From the NCBI GenBank assembly GCA_039707655.1, contig CM077672.1, positions 194,722,037-194,786,036 on the forward strand: a DNA stretch of 64,000 nt, in the 5' to 3' direction. A program made the translations under genes and the position numbers. The notes beneath the pieces are model-generated. The model did not search any database. It was not told the origin of the DNA and saw only the letters and a list, made by a program, of their open reading frames with translations. The DNA is from Elymus sibiricus. Its lineage: Eukaryota > Streptophyta > Magnoliopsida > Poales > Poaceae. This document shows, one piece after another, positions 10,201 to 21,289 of this stretch (position 1 is the stretch's first letter; each line of letters begins with the position of its first letter).

Positions 10201-11202
10201 GCACACAACGACCCGGAGTGCACAGGGTGATGGCCCAAGACCCCTGAGCGCTTAGGATGTAGACCGGCGGGGACCTCTCTGTTGAGCCTAGGTAGGACTA
10301 CGTCGTGTCGATTACCCTGGGTCGGGCATTACCCAGCCAGTGTGTCCGGCCAGATGTAATCGAGCGTGCTGGGTAACAGTAGTGCACCCCTGCAGGGAAG
10401 TTATCTATTCGAATAGCCTTGTCCACGGTAACAGGACGCTCAGTGTTGTATCCCGATCTACTACAACTTAAACTGGATACATGTTAATTAATTGTAAGCT
10501 CCGGGATCGCTTTCTCGCAGGGAGTCGAGGAAGGATCTCTGGGCTTTGCTTCTACATGCTTGTTACTTTATGTTATGCTACTAATCTGCACTCTTCTAAT
10601 GATGCAAGACGCTGAAGATGCTAGTCTTCGATAGGCTAGGCTTTCCCCCTCTGTTCTGGCATTTCTGCAGTATAGTCCACCGATACTGCCCCTTCCTTGA
10701 TACCAATGCATAACTAGCATAGTTCTGTTGTAAGTCTTGCGAGTACTTTGGATGAGTACTCACGGTTGCTTTGCTACCTCTTTTTCCCCTATACCTGATT
10801 GCTGCGACCAGATGGCGGAGTCCCGGAGCCAGCTGATCCCGTCGACGACTACTACTACCCCCCCAGTGGAGCTTACTACTACGTGGAGACCGACGACCAG
10901 GAGTAGTTTAGGAGGCTCCCAGGCAGGAGGCCTTGCCTCTTTCGATCAGAGCCGCTGTTTGTTTTCGCCTTCTTAAGGCAGCCTTGTCTAATTATGTCTG
11001 TACTCAGATACTGATGCTTCCGCTGACTCTTGTGTAACTCGAGCTTATGTATTCGAGCCCTCGAGGCCCCTGGCTTGTAATATAAAGCTTGTATTATTTT
11101 TTGTGTCTAGAGTTGTGTTGTGATATCTTCCCGTGAGTCCCTGGGCTTGATCGTGCGCATTTGCGTGTATGATTAGTGCACGGTCGGGCCGGGGGCGCCA
11201 CA
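7235..11202 (+). mobile_element. solo LTR of a long-LTR (about 4 kb) retrotransposon
   Basis: The sequence begins TGTAACATCC, ends GGCGCCACA, and is flanked by a perfect 5-bp duplication TGCGT (7230-7234 and 11203-11207). No internal direct repeat, primer-binding site or polymerase domain is seen over 3968 bp, so it is read as one LTR left by recombination. Its layout is an AT-rich start, a GC-rich block at 7690-8640, then a mixed tail with a GAGTACT motif near 10740-10760. This matches the 3.8-kb LTR at 22028-25822, read on the minus strand. The open frames in the GC-rich block are on both strands and low in complexity, and are not called as genes. Long-LTR non-autonomous elements such as barley Sukkula are a reasonable comparison, not an identification. 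Confidence 0.8.
9554..9760 (+). repeat. four spaced copies of a 16-bp imperfect palindrome
   Basis: CGAGGGTGATTCCTCG or a one- or two-base variant occurs at 9554-9569, 9621-9636, 9691-9706 and 9745-9760. Each copy can fold with CGAGG/CCTCG arms. The spacing is about 67, 70 and 54 bp. They lie in the R/U5-side half of the solo LTR. Confidence 0.7.
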
Positions 11203-11639
11203 TGCGTTTTACCTTAATGATCTTTAGTAGTTGCGGATGCTTGCTAGAGTTCCAATCATAAGAACATGTGATCCAAGTACGGAAAGTATGTTAGCGCATG
11301 CCTCTCCCTCATTGCATATGATAAGTATCTATCATGTTATATTCAATTGCATGTGGACAATCTTTCTCTTTGTGTTACAAAATCTCTCTACTAAAACAAA
11401 CTAACTTTTATTATCTAGCTAAGTACTTCTAGTTTTATTCTTGCAAACTCATCCTACTACACCTACAAAGTAGTTTTATTCTTGTTCTAGGTAAAGTGAA
11501 CGTTAAGTGTGCGTAGAGTTGTATCGGTGGTCGATAGAAGTTGAGAGAATATTAATTCTACATTTAGCTCCTCGTTGGATTTGACACTCTTACTTATCGA
11601 AGAAGGCTACAATTGATCCCCTATACTTGTGGGTTATCA

Positions 11640-12060
11640 CACGTCAAGAAGCGATCCTCCGAAGATGGCATCCAATTTTGTCATCCCTAAGCTGTCATGT
11701 CCTCGAACCAAATCGATCAAACGAAGGAGCATGACATCAGCAGGTGATCGATGCTCTCCTGTACCTGATCACACATTGGGCAGGCGGCTTGATGCGGTAG
11801 ACCTCGCCTGGCTAAATGGTCGGACGTCCAACATCAGTTGCGTAGGGCTAGCCAGGAGAAGATCTTGCATCGTAGTGGGGCTCGCGATTGCCATATAAAA
11901 GTGCCTCCCAAATCATGGATGCGGCCTACAAACATGCTTGCCTATGCCGACCGCACGGAGTACTTACCGGACGCCTCCCATGTCCATCTCAGTGAGGGTG
12001 GCAGTGGTGACTTGAGGCGAAGCACGGAGGTCAGGGTGGCAGGAGATGGTAGGCGGTGAT
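11640..12060 (-). pseudogene. LINE zf-RVT (reverse-transcriptase zinc-binding) fossil
   Basis: Read on the minus strand from about 12060 downward, the frame gives a segment like W.WEASGKYSVRSAY, then APLRCKIFSWLALR, then RRGLPHQAACPMCDQ and HLLMSCSF. This is the typical order of the zf-RVT region at the C-terminus of grass LINE or RT-derived proteins. It is interrupted by frame changes and a stop, and it is cut on its 3' side by the LTR that ends at 11639. It is a dead fragment. No reverse transcriptase domain is visible next to it. Confidence 0.7.
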
Positions 12061-13104
12061 GAAGGGATGTGAGTGACAGGATACCCCCACCTTCCTGTCC
12101 ATGGACATCGTGTCCACCATGAACTCTGGCAAGGGGTCGAGCAGGTTGAATCTGAGGAGGTGAAGTGCTTGGGGTGGGGAAGATGGCAGTGGTTAGCTAG
12201 GCGATGCGGTCTGCGAGAGAAGGGCGATCGTCACCTGAGAGGCAGATGTAGATGGTAGAGGTGGCGCTTGACATCTCCTTGGACGTGGCGACGACAGATG
12301 CGATAGGGAGACGGGAGACAAGGGTACGAGGAGGTGCCCAGTGCACTGTTGTAGGGCACGGCGCCGCACGACAGTGCATCGTGTTGTTAGGAGCACGCGA
12401 CGTACCTGGTCATGGCACTCGTGCGTGACTGCGCTGCGGATGTGGCGGCAGCAAGAACGTCTTGGAGACGGGAAATGGCGGAGGACGAGGAGGTGTTTGA
12501 GGTGGGAAGACATCCCAGCAATCTGCTAGTGCCTTTTGGCCTTGGTGTGAAGTACTGGCGGAGGCGATTATCGAATGATCTGTTTTTAGGATGTTGATTG
12601 AGACAGCACTTCACGCCCGGGGTGAAAATTCTTGTTTTGACCTTTATTGGTCCGGCTAAGCAGCGATGAACTTGTGTCGTTACCTTGTTGAAGGCGTTGT
12701 CTACTTGCTGTTGCGCTGGTCTTACTTGGGTGTCATGGCAAAGAGGATGAAAATTCTTGTTTAGGTCGGAAGAAGTCGACTTAGTTGTAGGTGTTTATTT
12801 CATATCTGGTAATGGTTCTACAATGGTTGTTTACTCTCTGTAGAAGTGTAATAAATACTCCAGATCGAGTGCTAAAATCTTCTCCTGCTAGATCGAGTGC
12901 TCGGACTTGTCAGCCAGCGTACCGTCAGTGCTGACCTCACAATTGTTGACCCGATCAGGAAATTCAGCGAGCTGGTGGTGATTGGTGACCTTGGGCTTCA
13001 AGCACACTCACGGGAAGTCACTCTGACTCTTTCCAGTTCGACGATTTCCTCAACCTTTTAAGAGCCACATACACGCCGCACACACAGTACCCGATCGACT
13101 TGTC
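12061..13104. other. intergenic sequence upstream of the glycosyltransferase
   Basis: This mixed GC-rich to AT-rich stretch has only short open frames on both strands and none with a recognisable domain. A duplicated phrase AGATCGAGTGCT occurs near 12860 and 12890. TTTTAAGAG near 13057 is the only TATA-like sequence close to the gene start and is weak. The gene's promoter presumably lies here. Confidence 0.5.
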
Positions 13105-14640
13105 ATGGCCGACGCGGAAAGCCAGCAGCACGGCCCAGGCGACGGCGGGCGCCCCCACTTCCTCATCGTGGCCTACGGCATCCAGAGCCACCTCAACCCG
13201 TGCCGCGTCCTCGCGCATCGCCTCGTGCAGCTACACGATGCAGACGGCTCCGGCCCCGTCCTCGCCACGCTCTCGGTCCCGTTGTTCGCCCACCGCCGCA
13301 TGTTCCCTTCTTCCGGCAACGGCGAGCTGGAGGGGGCGGAGGCCACAGACGGTCTCATCTCTTGCGTTCCCTTCTCCGACGGCGTCGACGACGGCACCAC
13401 TGCCAGGGGACCCGAGGAGAGGGCGCGCCGCCGCCGTGCGTCCTTGGAGAGCCTCTCGGCGGTCGTCGCGCGCCTCGCCTCCCGCGGCCGGCCCGTTACG
13501 TGCATCGTGTGCAGCATGATGCTCCCCTGGGCACTGGATGTCGCGCGGGAGCACGCCATCCCGTTGGCCGTGTTTTGGATACAGCCGGCAACCGTCCTCG
13601 CCACCTACTACCACTACTTCCACGGCTACGGCGAGCTCATCGCGTCCCACGCTGCCGACCCCGCGTACGAGGTGACTCTGCCCGGGCTGAGCCGGCCTCT
13701 CAGGATCCGTGACTTCCCGTCATTCCTCGTCGACACGACCGGAGGTGAGGTGGGCAAGGTCGTCAACGCGGCGTTCTGTGAACTGTTCGAGTTCATGGAC
13801 GAGCCGAGGCGGAATGTCAAGGTCCTCGTGAACACGTTCGACGAACTGGAGCCGGCGGCGCTTGCGGCCACGAGAGAGCACATGGATGTGTTCGCTATCG
13901 GGCCCGTGGTCGGGTCGCCGGCCGAGGCGCGGATCCATCTGTTCAACCACGCTGGTGCCGACAAGACGAGGTACATGGAGTGGCTCGGGGCGCAGCCGGA
14001 GAGGTCGGTGGTGTATGTCTCGTTCGGCAGCATATGGACGTACAGCAAGCAGCAGATGGAAGAGATCGCGAACGGGCTGCGGCGGTGCGGACGGCCGTAC
14101 CTGCTCGTGGTGCGCAAGGACGGGCGGCAGGAGGACGTGAGCCGCTGCCTCGAGGACGTCGTGCAGGAGAGGAAGGGCATGGTGGTGGAGTGGTGCGACC
14201 AGCCGGAGGTCCTCTCGCACCCGTCCGTGGGGTGCTTCGTCACCCACTGCGGGTGGAACTCGACGCTGGAGGCCATGGCGCTGGGCGTGGAGGTCGTCGC
14301 CGCGCCGAGCATGTTCGACCAGCCGACGAACGCGATGTTGATAGAGGAGGAGTGGGCTGCCGGCGTTAGGGGAGAGCGCAACGGCGAGGGCATCTTCGCC
14401 GGGGCGGAGCTGGCGAGGTGCGTTGAGCTGGTCATGGGCGACGGCGCGAGGGCCGTGGAGGTCAGGAAAAAAGTGGAGTCTCTGAAAGGGATGGCGCGGG
14501 ATGCAATGGCTCCTGGAGGGCCGGCGGAAAGGAACCTCCGAAGCTTCGTCATGGAGGTCCAAACTTCGGATGAAGCTCCCAGGAAGGACATACCACAGGT
14601 CCACAACCATGACGAAATCGATGCCAAACTTAGCCAATAG
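13105..14640 (+). CDS. family 1 UDP-glycosyltransferase (UGT75-like), single exon
   Basis: This intact 511-residue ORF moves sugar from a UDP-sugar, probably UDP-glucose, to a small acceptor in the cytosol. The N-terminus carries HFLIVAYGIQSHLNP with the catalytic-type His29. The inter-domain motif WLGAQPERSVVYVSFGS is at 293-309. The 44-residue plant PSPG box runs from W363 to Q406, including HCGWNS at 381-386. The final Gln is typical of glucose users. Position 396 is Glu where the box normally has Pro (GVE instead of GVP). Around 131-142 (VTCIVCSMMLPW) there is no obvious acidic partner for the His. The tail after about residue 485 is longer than usual. The start is supported by GTCATGG context and alignment of the N-terminal motif. 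The strongly GC-rich codons contrast with the flanking elements. The N-terminal wording suggests group L (UGT75), with hormone or phenolic acceptors. The exact substrate is unknown. Confidence 0.93.
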   Translation: MADAESQQHGPGDGGRPHFLIVAYGIQSHLNPCRVLAHRLVQLHDADGSGPVLATLSVPLFAHRRMFPSSGNGELEGAEATDGLISCVPFSDGVDDGTTARGPEERARRRRASLESLSAVVARLASRGRPVTCIVCSMMLPWALDVAREHAIPLAVFWIQPATVLATYYHYFHGYGELIASHAADPAYEVTLPGLSRPLRIRDFPSFLVDTTGGEVGKVVNAAFCELFEFMDEPRRNVKVLVNTFDELEPAALAATREHMDVFAIGPVVGSPAEARIHLFNHAGADKTRYMEWLGAQPERSVVYVSFGSIWTYSKQQMEEIANGLRRCGRPYLLVVRKDGRQEDVSRCLEDVVQERKGMVVEWCDQPEVLSHPSVGCFVTHCGWNSTLEAMALGVEVVAAPSMFDQPTNAMLIEEEWAAGVRGERNGEGIFAGAELARCVELVMGDGARAVEVRKKVESLKGMARDAMAPGGPAERNLRSFVMEVQTSDEAPRKDIPQVHNHDEIDAKLSQ

Positions 14641-14905
14641 ATTCGCACAGTCACTGTAATCAACTGGGATTTACATACTCGTTTTCAATTTGCACGTGTA
14701 TGTTTTGAAACGGCCAGCGCAGAGTGAGTGGATATTGTCCCGACACGATGGACATCTTTTGTCCTTTTCTCGTTGATATTGTCCACTAAAGTGCTGCCTC
14801 GAAGTTACGATAGTTTTTTTTTGAAGACGCAAAGATTGCATATCTTTTCAACGATAGAAGAGTATAAAAGAAAATACATGTCTGGGCTAAATCGCAACCA
14901 CATAC
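14641..14905. other. 3' flank of the glycosyltransferase gene
   Basis: It contains no second gene. A run of about ten T followed by GAAGACGCAAAGATTGC at about 14814-14840 resembles the reversed A-tail and end of a LINE fragment, but this is weak. The site continues at 25823-25891 after removal of the element inserted at 14906. Confidence 0.35.
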
Positions 14906-16025
14906 TGTGGCACCCGGCTCAGAGTCACCGGAGCACCCCGTATTTCAATCCAGAGATCAAATCTTCTGAAATACGGCACTGCTTGGCATAGAACAAATCA
15001 GTTCTTTATTATTAATAGTTATAATGGTGCTACTCCCGTTATGGTGACTCTATGCTAGCAGCGGCACAACTACTAACAGCGGAACCACGACGACGAAGAT
15101 GGGCTCCACTCCGCAGGGACTCTGGCTGGGACACGTCCTAGCTCGCAACTCGGAATCCTCGGCTATGCAAACAAGTCAGTACCTGCAAACTGGCATGGCA
15201 CGCCAGGTGAGTACTTTGAATGTATTCGCAAGCTCACAACAAACACAAGCATCAAGGCGCGACAACATCATAGTAGATCACGATTATATCAGATTCAAAT
15301 GTTATTAAAAAGGTGGAAGAAAATAATAACATGCCATTGCTAAGCTATCCACAAAAGTCACCCTTATAAAAGTCACCGAGACCACAATGCTCGTGGCTAC
15401 TCGGGTGAACCATTAATTCTGCTAACTATCTCATAGTTACCCCAAGAACATCCGACGATCATTCCTGCGATCGCCTACAGACATCACCCGCGGCCTTCCG
15501 CCGAGCGGTCCTCTTACCATACTGAGATGAGTTCTTCCATCATTATCAAGTCATTCCCTCATTGGTGTTGATCAGACAGTGTGACTTAGTACGAACTATG
15601 TCCAATACCGTGGACGCGGCTATTCGAATAGATTCTTACACTCTGCAGAGGTTGCGCACTTTACCCACACTATGGAGCTCCTGGTCCCGTACCTCGGTAC
15701 ACTTCCCTTCCGGGTGGACCGGTGCTGCTACAACGAAACTTGCCTAACCCATGACTCCTTCACCGTACCACCGACAATCACTCCCCATTCCGGGTCATGC
15801 CTTGGGTGGCCCCTGTGTCACTTCTGACACCTGCCACTGTCGTGGCCAAACAAACTGTCCCAAACGGGGACCTGAGCTCAAAAACCAAACCGGGCTCACG
15901 AGGTTATCGTCGTCTACCTGATCAGGGCAGCACACACGCATAACCTCCCCTCTTTGGTGGTACCGGTAAAAGAGCACGCGGTTAGACCAAGTCAAGGCCG
16001 TCCCATTCTGGCAGATGTGGCTGCA
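14906..16025 (-). repeat. 3' LTR of the long-LTR element, truncated
   Basis: Bases 14906-16025 align with 22028-23183 at high identity, apart from about 36 bp of GGTTACA-type repeats missing near 15022. Identity stops exactly at GATGTGGCTGCA. From 16026 the sequence is the interior of another element. About 2.6 kb of this LTR is missing. Confidence 0.8.
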
Positions 16026-17823
16026 CCAAATAATATGAGGCAACCTCAATTCCATTTTTTGTAGTTTTCTTTTGTAAACCAAACTAGTGATAAAACAAGA
16101 AACTAAAAGATTCAATTGCAGGATCTAAAGATATACCTTCAAGCACTCACCTCCCCGGCAACGGCGCCAGAAAAGAGCTTGATGTCTACTACACAACTTA
16201 TTCTTGTAGACTCGTGTTGGGCCTCCAAGCGCAGAGTTTTGTAGGACAGTAGCAATTTTCCCTCAAGTGGATGACCTAAGGTTTATCAATCCGTGGGAGG
16301 CGTAGGTTGAAGATGGTATCTCTCAAACAACCCTGCAACCAAATACAAGAAATCTCTTGTGTCCCCAACACACCCAATACAATGGTAAATTGTATAGGTG
16401 CACTAGTTCGGTGAAGAGATGGTGATAAAAGTGTAGTATGCATAGTAGATATAGGTTTTAGTAATCTGAAAATATAAAAACAGCAAGGTAGCAAGTAACA
16501 AAAGTGAGCACAAACGGTATTGCAATGCTTAAAAACAAGGCCTAGGGTTCATACTTTCGCTAGTGCAATCTCTCAACAATGCTAATATAATTGGATCATA
16601 TAACCATCCCTCAACGTGCGATAAAGAATCACTCCCAAGTTCCTATTAGCGGAGAACATAAGATAGAAATTGTTTGTAGGGTACGAAACCACCTCAAAGT
16701 TATCCTTTCCGATCGATCTATTGAGCTATTCCTATAAGTGTCACAAACAGCCCTAGAGTTCGTACTAAAATAACACCATATGATACACATCAACCAACTC
16801 TAATGTCACCTAGATACTCCAATGTCACCACAAGTATCCGTGAGTTGATTATACGATATGCATCAAACAACTTCATAATCATAATATTCAATCCACACAA
16901 AGAACTCCAAGGAGCACCCCAAAGTTTCTATCGGAGAAAAGATAATGAAAACGTGCATCAACCCCTATGCATAGATTACCCCAAGGTCACCGCGGGAATC
17001 CGTGAGTTGAATGCCAAAACATATATCAAGTGAATCAATATAATACCCCATTGTCACCACGGGTATTCATATGCAAGACATACATCAAGTGTTCTCAAAT
17101 CTAAAATATTCAATCCGACAATAATGAAACCTCAAAGGGAAAAGATTCGATTCATCACAACAAGGATAGAGAGGGAAGAAACACCATATGATCCAACTAT
17201 ATTAACAAAGCTCGCGGTACATCAAGATCATGCCAAATCAAGAACGCGTGAGAGAGAGATAAAACACATAGCTACTGGTACAAACCCTCAGCCCCAAGGG
17301 TGAACTACTCACTCCTTGTCATGGAGACCGCCGGGATGATGAAGATGGCCTCCGGTGATGATTCCCCCCTCCGGTAGGGTGCCGGAAAAGGGCTGTAGAT
17401 GAGATCGTGGAGGTACAGAGGCTTGCGGCAGCGGAGTCGAAGTTCTAGGGTTATTTCTGGGGGTTTCTCTATTTATAGGATTTTTCAGCGTTGGAATCAA
17501 GTCAGACGAAGCCACGTGGGCCCCACGAGGTACCAGGGTGTGCCTGGGGGGGGTGGCGTGCCCTGGTGCCTCGTGGGCACTGGGTGGCCCCCCTCCAGTG
17601 GGTCTTGGTTCCAGTATTTTTTATTTATTCCATAAAAAATCTCCAAAAATTTTCATCCAATTCCAAGAACTTTTATTTCTGCATAAAAACAACACCATGG
17701 CAATTCTGCTGAAAACAACGTCAGTCCGGGTTAGTTCTAATCAGATCATACCAAAACCATATAGAATTGTTATAAACATGGCATGAATACTTCATAAATT
17801 ATAGATACGTTGGAGACGTATCA
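16026..17823 (-). mobile_element. gypsy 5' LTR plus primer site (first nested piece)
   Basis: On the minus strand the LTR starts TGATACGTCTCCAACG at 17823 and ends GTAGTAGACA at 16183 (1641 bp). It is followed by the tRNA-Asp-type primer-binding site TGGCGCCGTTGCCGGGGA (16152-16169) and a gag-like ATG at about 16054 that is cut at 16026. U3 has a GC-rich hairpin with 17-bp arms (17522-17538 and 17561-17577, one mismatch) and a CCTATAAAT box near 17472. Only the 5' end of the element remains. Confidence 0.82.
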
Positions 17824-19425
17824 TGTCTTCCCGGCAACGGCGCCAAAAATTCTTCCTGCTACTTGTAGCTTGCGTTGGTTTTATCCTCGAAGAGGAAGGG
17901 ATGATACAACACAGTAGAGATAAGTATTTCCCTCAGTTATGAAACCAAGGTAATCGAACCAGTAGGAGAATCACGCAACACCTCGTTAGCAGCACCTGCA
18001 CACATACAACAAATCCTTGCACCCAACGCAAACGAGGGGTTGTCAATCCCTCGACGGTAAATTGCAAGATCAAATTGTATGTGATAGATTGATAGATTGA
18101 AACAAAAATACAAAATAAAATAAATAAAAGAAAATGGCAGCAATATTTTTAGGGTTTTAGTAATATGATTTAGATAGACCCGGGGGGCATAGTTTTCACT
18201 AGAGGCTTCTCTCGAGAAAATAGCATACGGTGGGTAGACAAATTACTGTTGGGCAATTGATAGAAAAGCAAATAATCATGACGATATCCAAGGCAATGAT
18301 CATGTATATAGGCATCACGTCCAAGATAAGTAGACCGACTCCTGCCTGCGTCTACTACTATTACTCCACACATCGACCGCTATCCAGCATGCATCTAGTG
18401 TATTAAGTCCATAAAGAACGGAGTAACGCCTTAAGAACGATGACATGATGTAGACAAGATAAACTCATGTATGAATAAACCCCATCTTTTTACCCTTAAT
18501 AGCAATGATACATACGTGTCATGTCCCTTTCTATCACTGGGATTGAGCACCGCAAGATCGAACCCATTACAAAGCACCTCTTCCCATGGCAAGATAAATC
18601 AACTCAGTTGGCCAAACCAAATCAATAGATCGGAGAAGAAATATGAGGCTATAATAATCATGCATAAAAGAGTGCAGCAAAGACTCAAATATATTCATGG
18701 ATAATCTAATCATAAACTCACAATTCATCGGATCCCAACAAACACACCGTAAAAAGTGATTACATCGGATAGAACTCCAAGAACATCGAGGAGAACATTG
18801 TATTGAAGATCAAAAAGAGAGAAGAAGCCATCTAGTTACTAACTATTGACCCGAAGGTCTGTGGTAAACTAATCACGCATCATCGGAAGGGCAGCAAGGT
18901 TGATGTAGAGCCCCTCCGTGATCGATTCCCCCTCCGGCGGAGTACCGGAGAAGGCCTCCAGATGGGATCTCTCAAGAATAGAAACTTGCGGCGGTGGAAA
19001 AAGTATTTCGTGGACTCCCCTGAGGGTTTCTGATTTTTTCTGAATTTATAGTGGAGGAATTAGGTCAAACGGCGCAAAGGGGGGCCCACGAGGCACCAGG
19101 GCGCGCCTGCCCCCCGCCCCCCAGGCGTACCCTGGTGGCTCGTGGCCACCTCCTAGGTCTTCTGGCCCTCTCCCGAAGCTTCTAGTGTTTATCTTGGCCA
19201 ATAAAAAATCTCCAAAAAGTTTCGTGGCATTTGGACTTCGTTTGGTATTGATTTTCTGTAAAACAAAAACAGGGCAGAAAACAACAACTGGCACTGGGCA
19301 CTAAGTTAATAGGTTAGTCTCGAAAAATGATATATAATTGCTGTAAATGCTTATAAAAACATCCAAGATTGATAATATAACAGCATGGAACAATCAAAAA
19401 TTATAGATACGTTGGAGACGTATCA
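17824..19425 (-). mobile_element. gypsy 5' LTR plus primer site (second nested piece)
   Basis: On the minus strand the LTR starts TGATACGTCTCCAACG at 19425 and ends GTAGCA at 17857 (1569 bp). The tRNA-Asp-type primer site follows at 17830-17845, then the next element begins at 17823. The hairpin arms are at 19086-19109 and 19122-19145 (three mismatches in 24) and the CTATAAA box is near 19045. It is the same family as the + strand LTR at 62830, judged by long shared wording such as GGTGTGTTTGTTGGGATCCG. Confidence 0.82.
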
Positions 19426-21289
19426 GTGACCAATTCGGAATCAGGCTATCTTGGGTATCCATGCCATTTTGTTCCTGCACTGCAGCTCTTGTTCCTTTAC
19501 TACCGCCCTTCTTTCCGAGCCCTTTGCCAAAAGAGCTTGGCCTAGTACCTCCATAGGTGCTGTCAGGTGCAACATCCTGGCAAACACCTTTCACCGGCAA
19601 ATTTATCCCATCACTAACCTTAACCGTAGGGTGATGATTATCCAAACTCCTTGCATACAATCAACAAATAAATCAGTAGCCACCAGAACGGTCTTTACAT
19701 CTCAGATCTGGGACATTACTAAAATAACTCAATCATGGCTCAAGACGGCAGGAAAAACAGCTCGGAACATGAGACCATGTTGATAAGAAGAATGTAGCAG
19801 TTCCCTAAGACGGCCGAAGAACAGCTCAGAGCATGGGGTCACTACTACAAAAAGAAACTCAACAGCTGCCCGAGACGGCCGGAAAGTAGCTCAGAACACG
19901 GGACAGTTGTTGAAAAGAGAAATATAAAGTCGGCATCCACCCCGGACGGCTGAAAGCAGCTCAGAACACAGGCGTGGTGCCGTTCCAGGAGAAAGCAAGC
20001 AAGGGTTCATCCGGATCACCTACCAGGTTCTCAAGTGTGAGAAGATTTGCCTGGTCAACTATTGCCAACATTTACATCCCAAATTGCCTTTTCCTCATAG
20101 CTTATCAATCCACGCAACGTGCTGAGGTGTATACAGGTCTTCTTCTTCCTATATGACTTATGTAGTTGTCGGATCCTTACCTTCCTCTGGTAGGCCTGCC
20201 TGAACATGGTTGCTCCTTGTATAGTGAATTGCGTGACCTGGGCAACATGCCCACCATATATGGAAGTATGTATAGTCGAACATCTTATTCCCGGGGCTTG
20301 ACTCTTACTGCCAATGCATTGTATAATTGTGGGTACTACTATTGCCAGCTATTTGGTGGTGTCGTACTGACGAAGGTTGGATAGCTTGTGTGGGAAGCCA
20401 TCGAGAGTATCGTGCTGAAGAAGACTGGGTAGCTTATGCCCGAAGCTTCTGCTGGGATAGCGTGCTGAGGAAGGCTGGGTAGCATACCTCAGAAGCTTTC
20501 CTTCCTGGTTGCTTATGCGGGAAGACTCGGTGCCTTATACCGGAAGTTTTCTGCGGTAGCTTACCGAAGAAGCTAGGGTAGCTTATGCCGGATGTTTTCC
20601 ACATATCGTACTTAGAAAGATCTGAGGAGCCTTGCACCGTAATCTTCTCTGTTAGCGTGCGAAGGACGACTGAGTTGCTTACACCCGAAGTTTCTCTTTA
20701 TGATCTGCTGACTGAATGCCATGTATACCACCTCACAACTCTAGTTGTTGATTACTGGTACGAAAGAAGGTGCCTGACTTTCCTTCTTGCCGAGTACTGG
20801 GTGCATGGCACGTTCTTATTTGCTGCCAGGTATAACCTGTTTCATATTCTGCCTGAGCAGAACCAAACTTCGTATACGATCTATGCCTTCGACTCGGTTG
20901 GTTCTGTACCCACATTATTCTCTTGCTGGTTCCTCATGGTTGAAATAGTTACACCTTGAGGCAGGCTTGATGCTGATAGCCAATCCAGGATGTTATTTGT
21001 AATCCCGACCACATATTCCCAATATCAGGCAGTCCATTACTAACTCCATAAGGTTCAGCTGAGCTTCCAAGTATTTAAAATCCTCATTAACTCCTTGAAT
21101 CTGTTGAGGTTGATGAGCCACTTCCATAGGGGAAAGTAAAGTGACACCGAGGAGCCAAATAAAAGGGCAAATAAAAATTGCTCAATAAAATGCACCAAGC
21201 TTACAAGAAAACCACACTTTATTGCTACTCAAGGCAATTTACAACACGCAGTACTACCACAACTCATGCAACATGAACCTCACAAGTAC
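19426..21289 (-). other. interior of the long-LTR element, with short tandem repeats
   Basis: No polymerase domain is visible on either strand. Two degenerate tandem arrays stand out. In the first, a GACGGC...CAGCTC(A/G)GAACA unit recurs at about 19738, 19801, 19867 and 19941 (63-74 bp apart). In the second, a GTGCTGA(A/G)GAAG(A/G)CTGGGTAGC unit recurs at about 20367, 20419 and 20470 (about 52 bp apart), with weaker copies to about 20600. A short minus-strand frame at 19394-19660 has a Lys/Gly-rich gag-like composition but no motif. Confidence 0.5.

Larger units (their letters stand above)
6912..11639 (+). mobile_element. older gypsy LTR fragment (3' part), split by a solo LTR
   Basis: Bases 6912-7234 and 11208-11639 join across the solo LTR into the 3' part of a TGATACGTC-class LTR. 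The GGTTGCGAGAGTGACCGAAG block, the block around AGTTGCGGATGCTTGC and the terminal ACTTGTGGGTTATCA all have equivalents in the LTR at 5397-6911. It ends at 11639. Its 5' part is hidden to the left, behind the Athila-like insertion. A minus-strand piece of the same LTR type occurs at 62220-62829, sharing TAATCTCTACTTAAACATGG. Confidence 0.75.

Noticed and set aside
12193..12530. Short frames upstream of the glycosyltransferase
   Set aside because: Several short frames overlap on both strands without a domain. The composition is explained by GC content.
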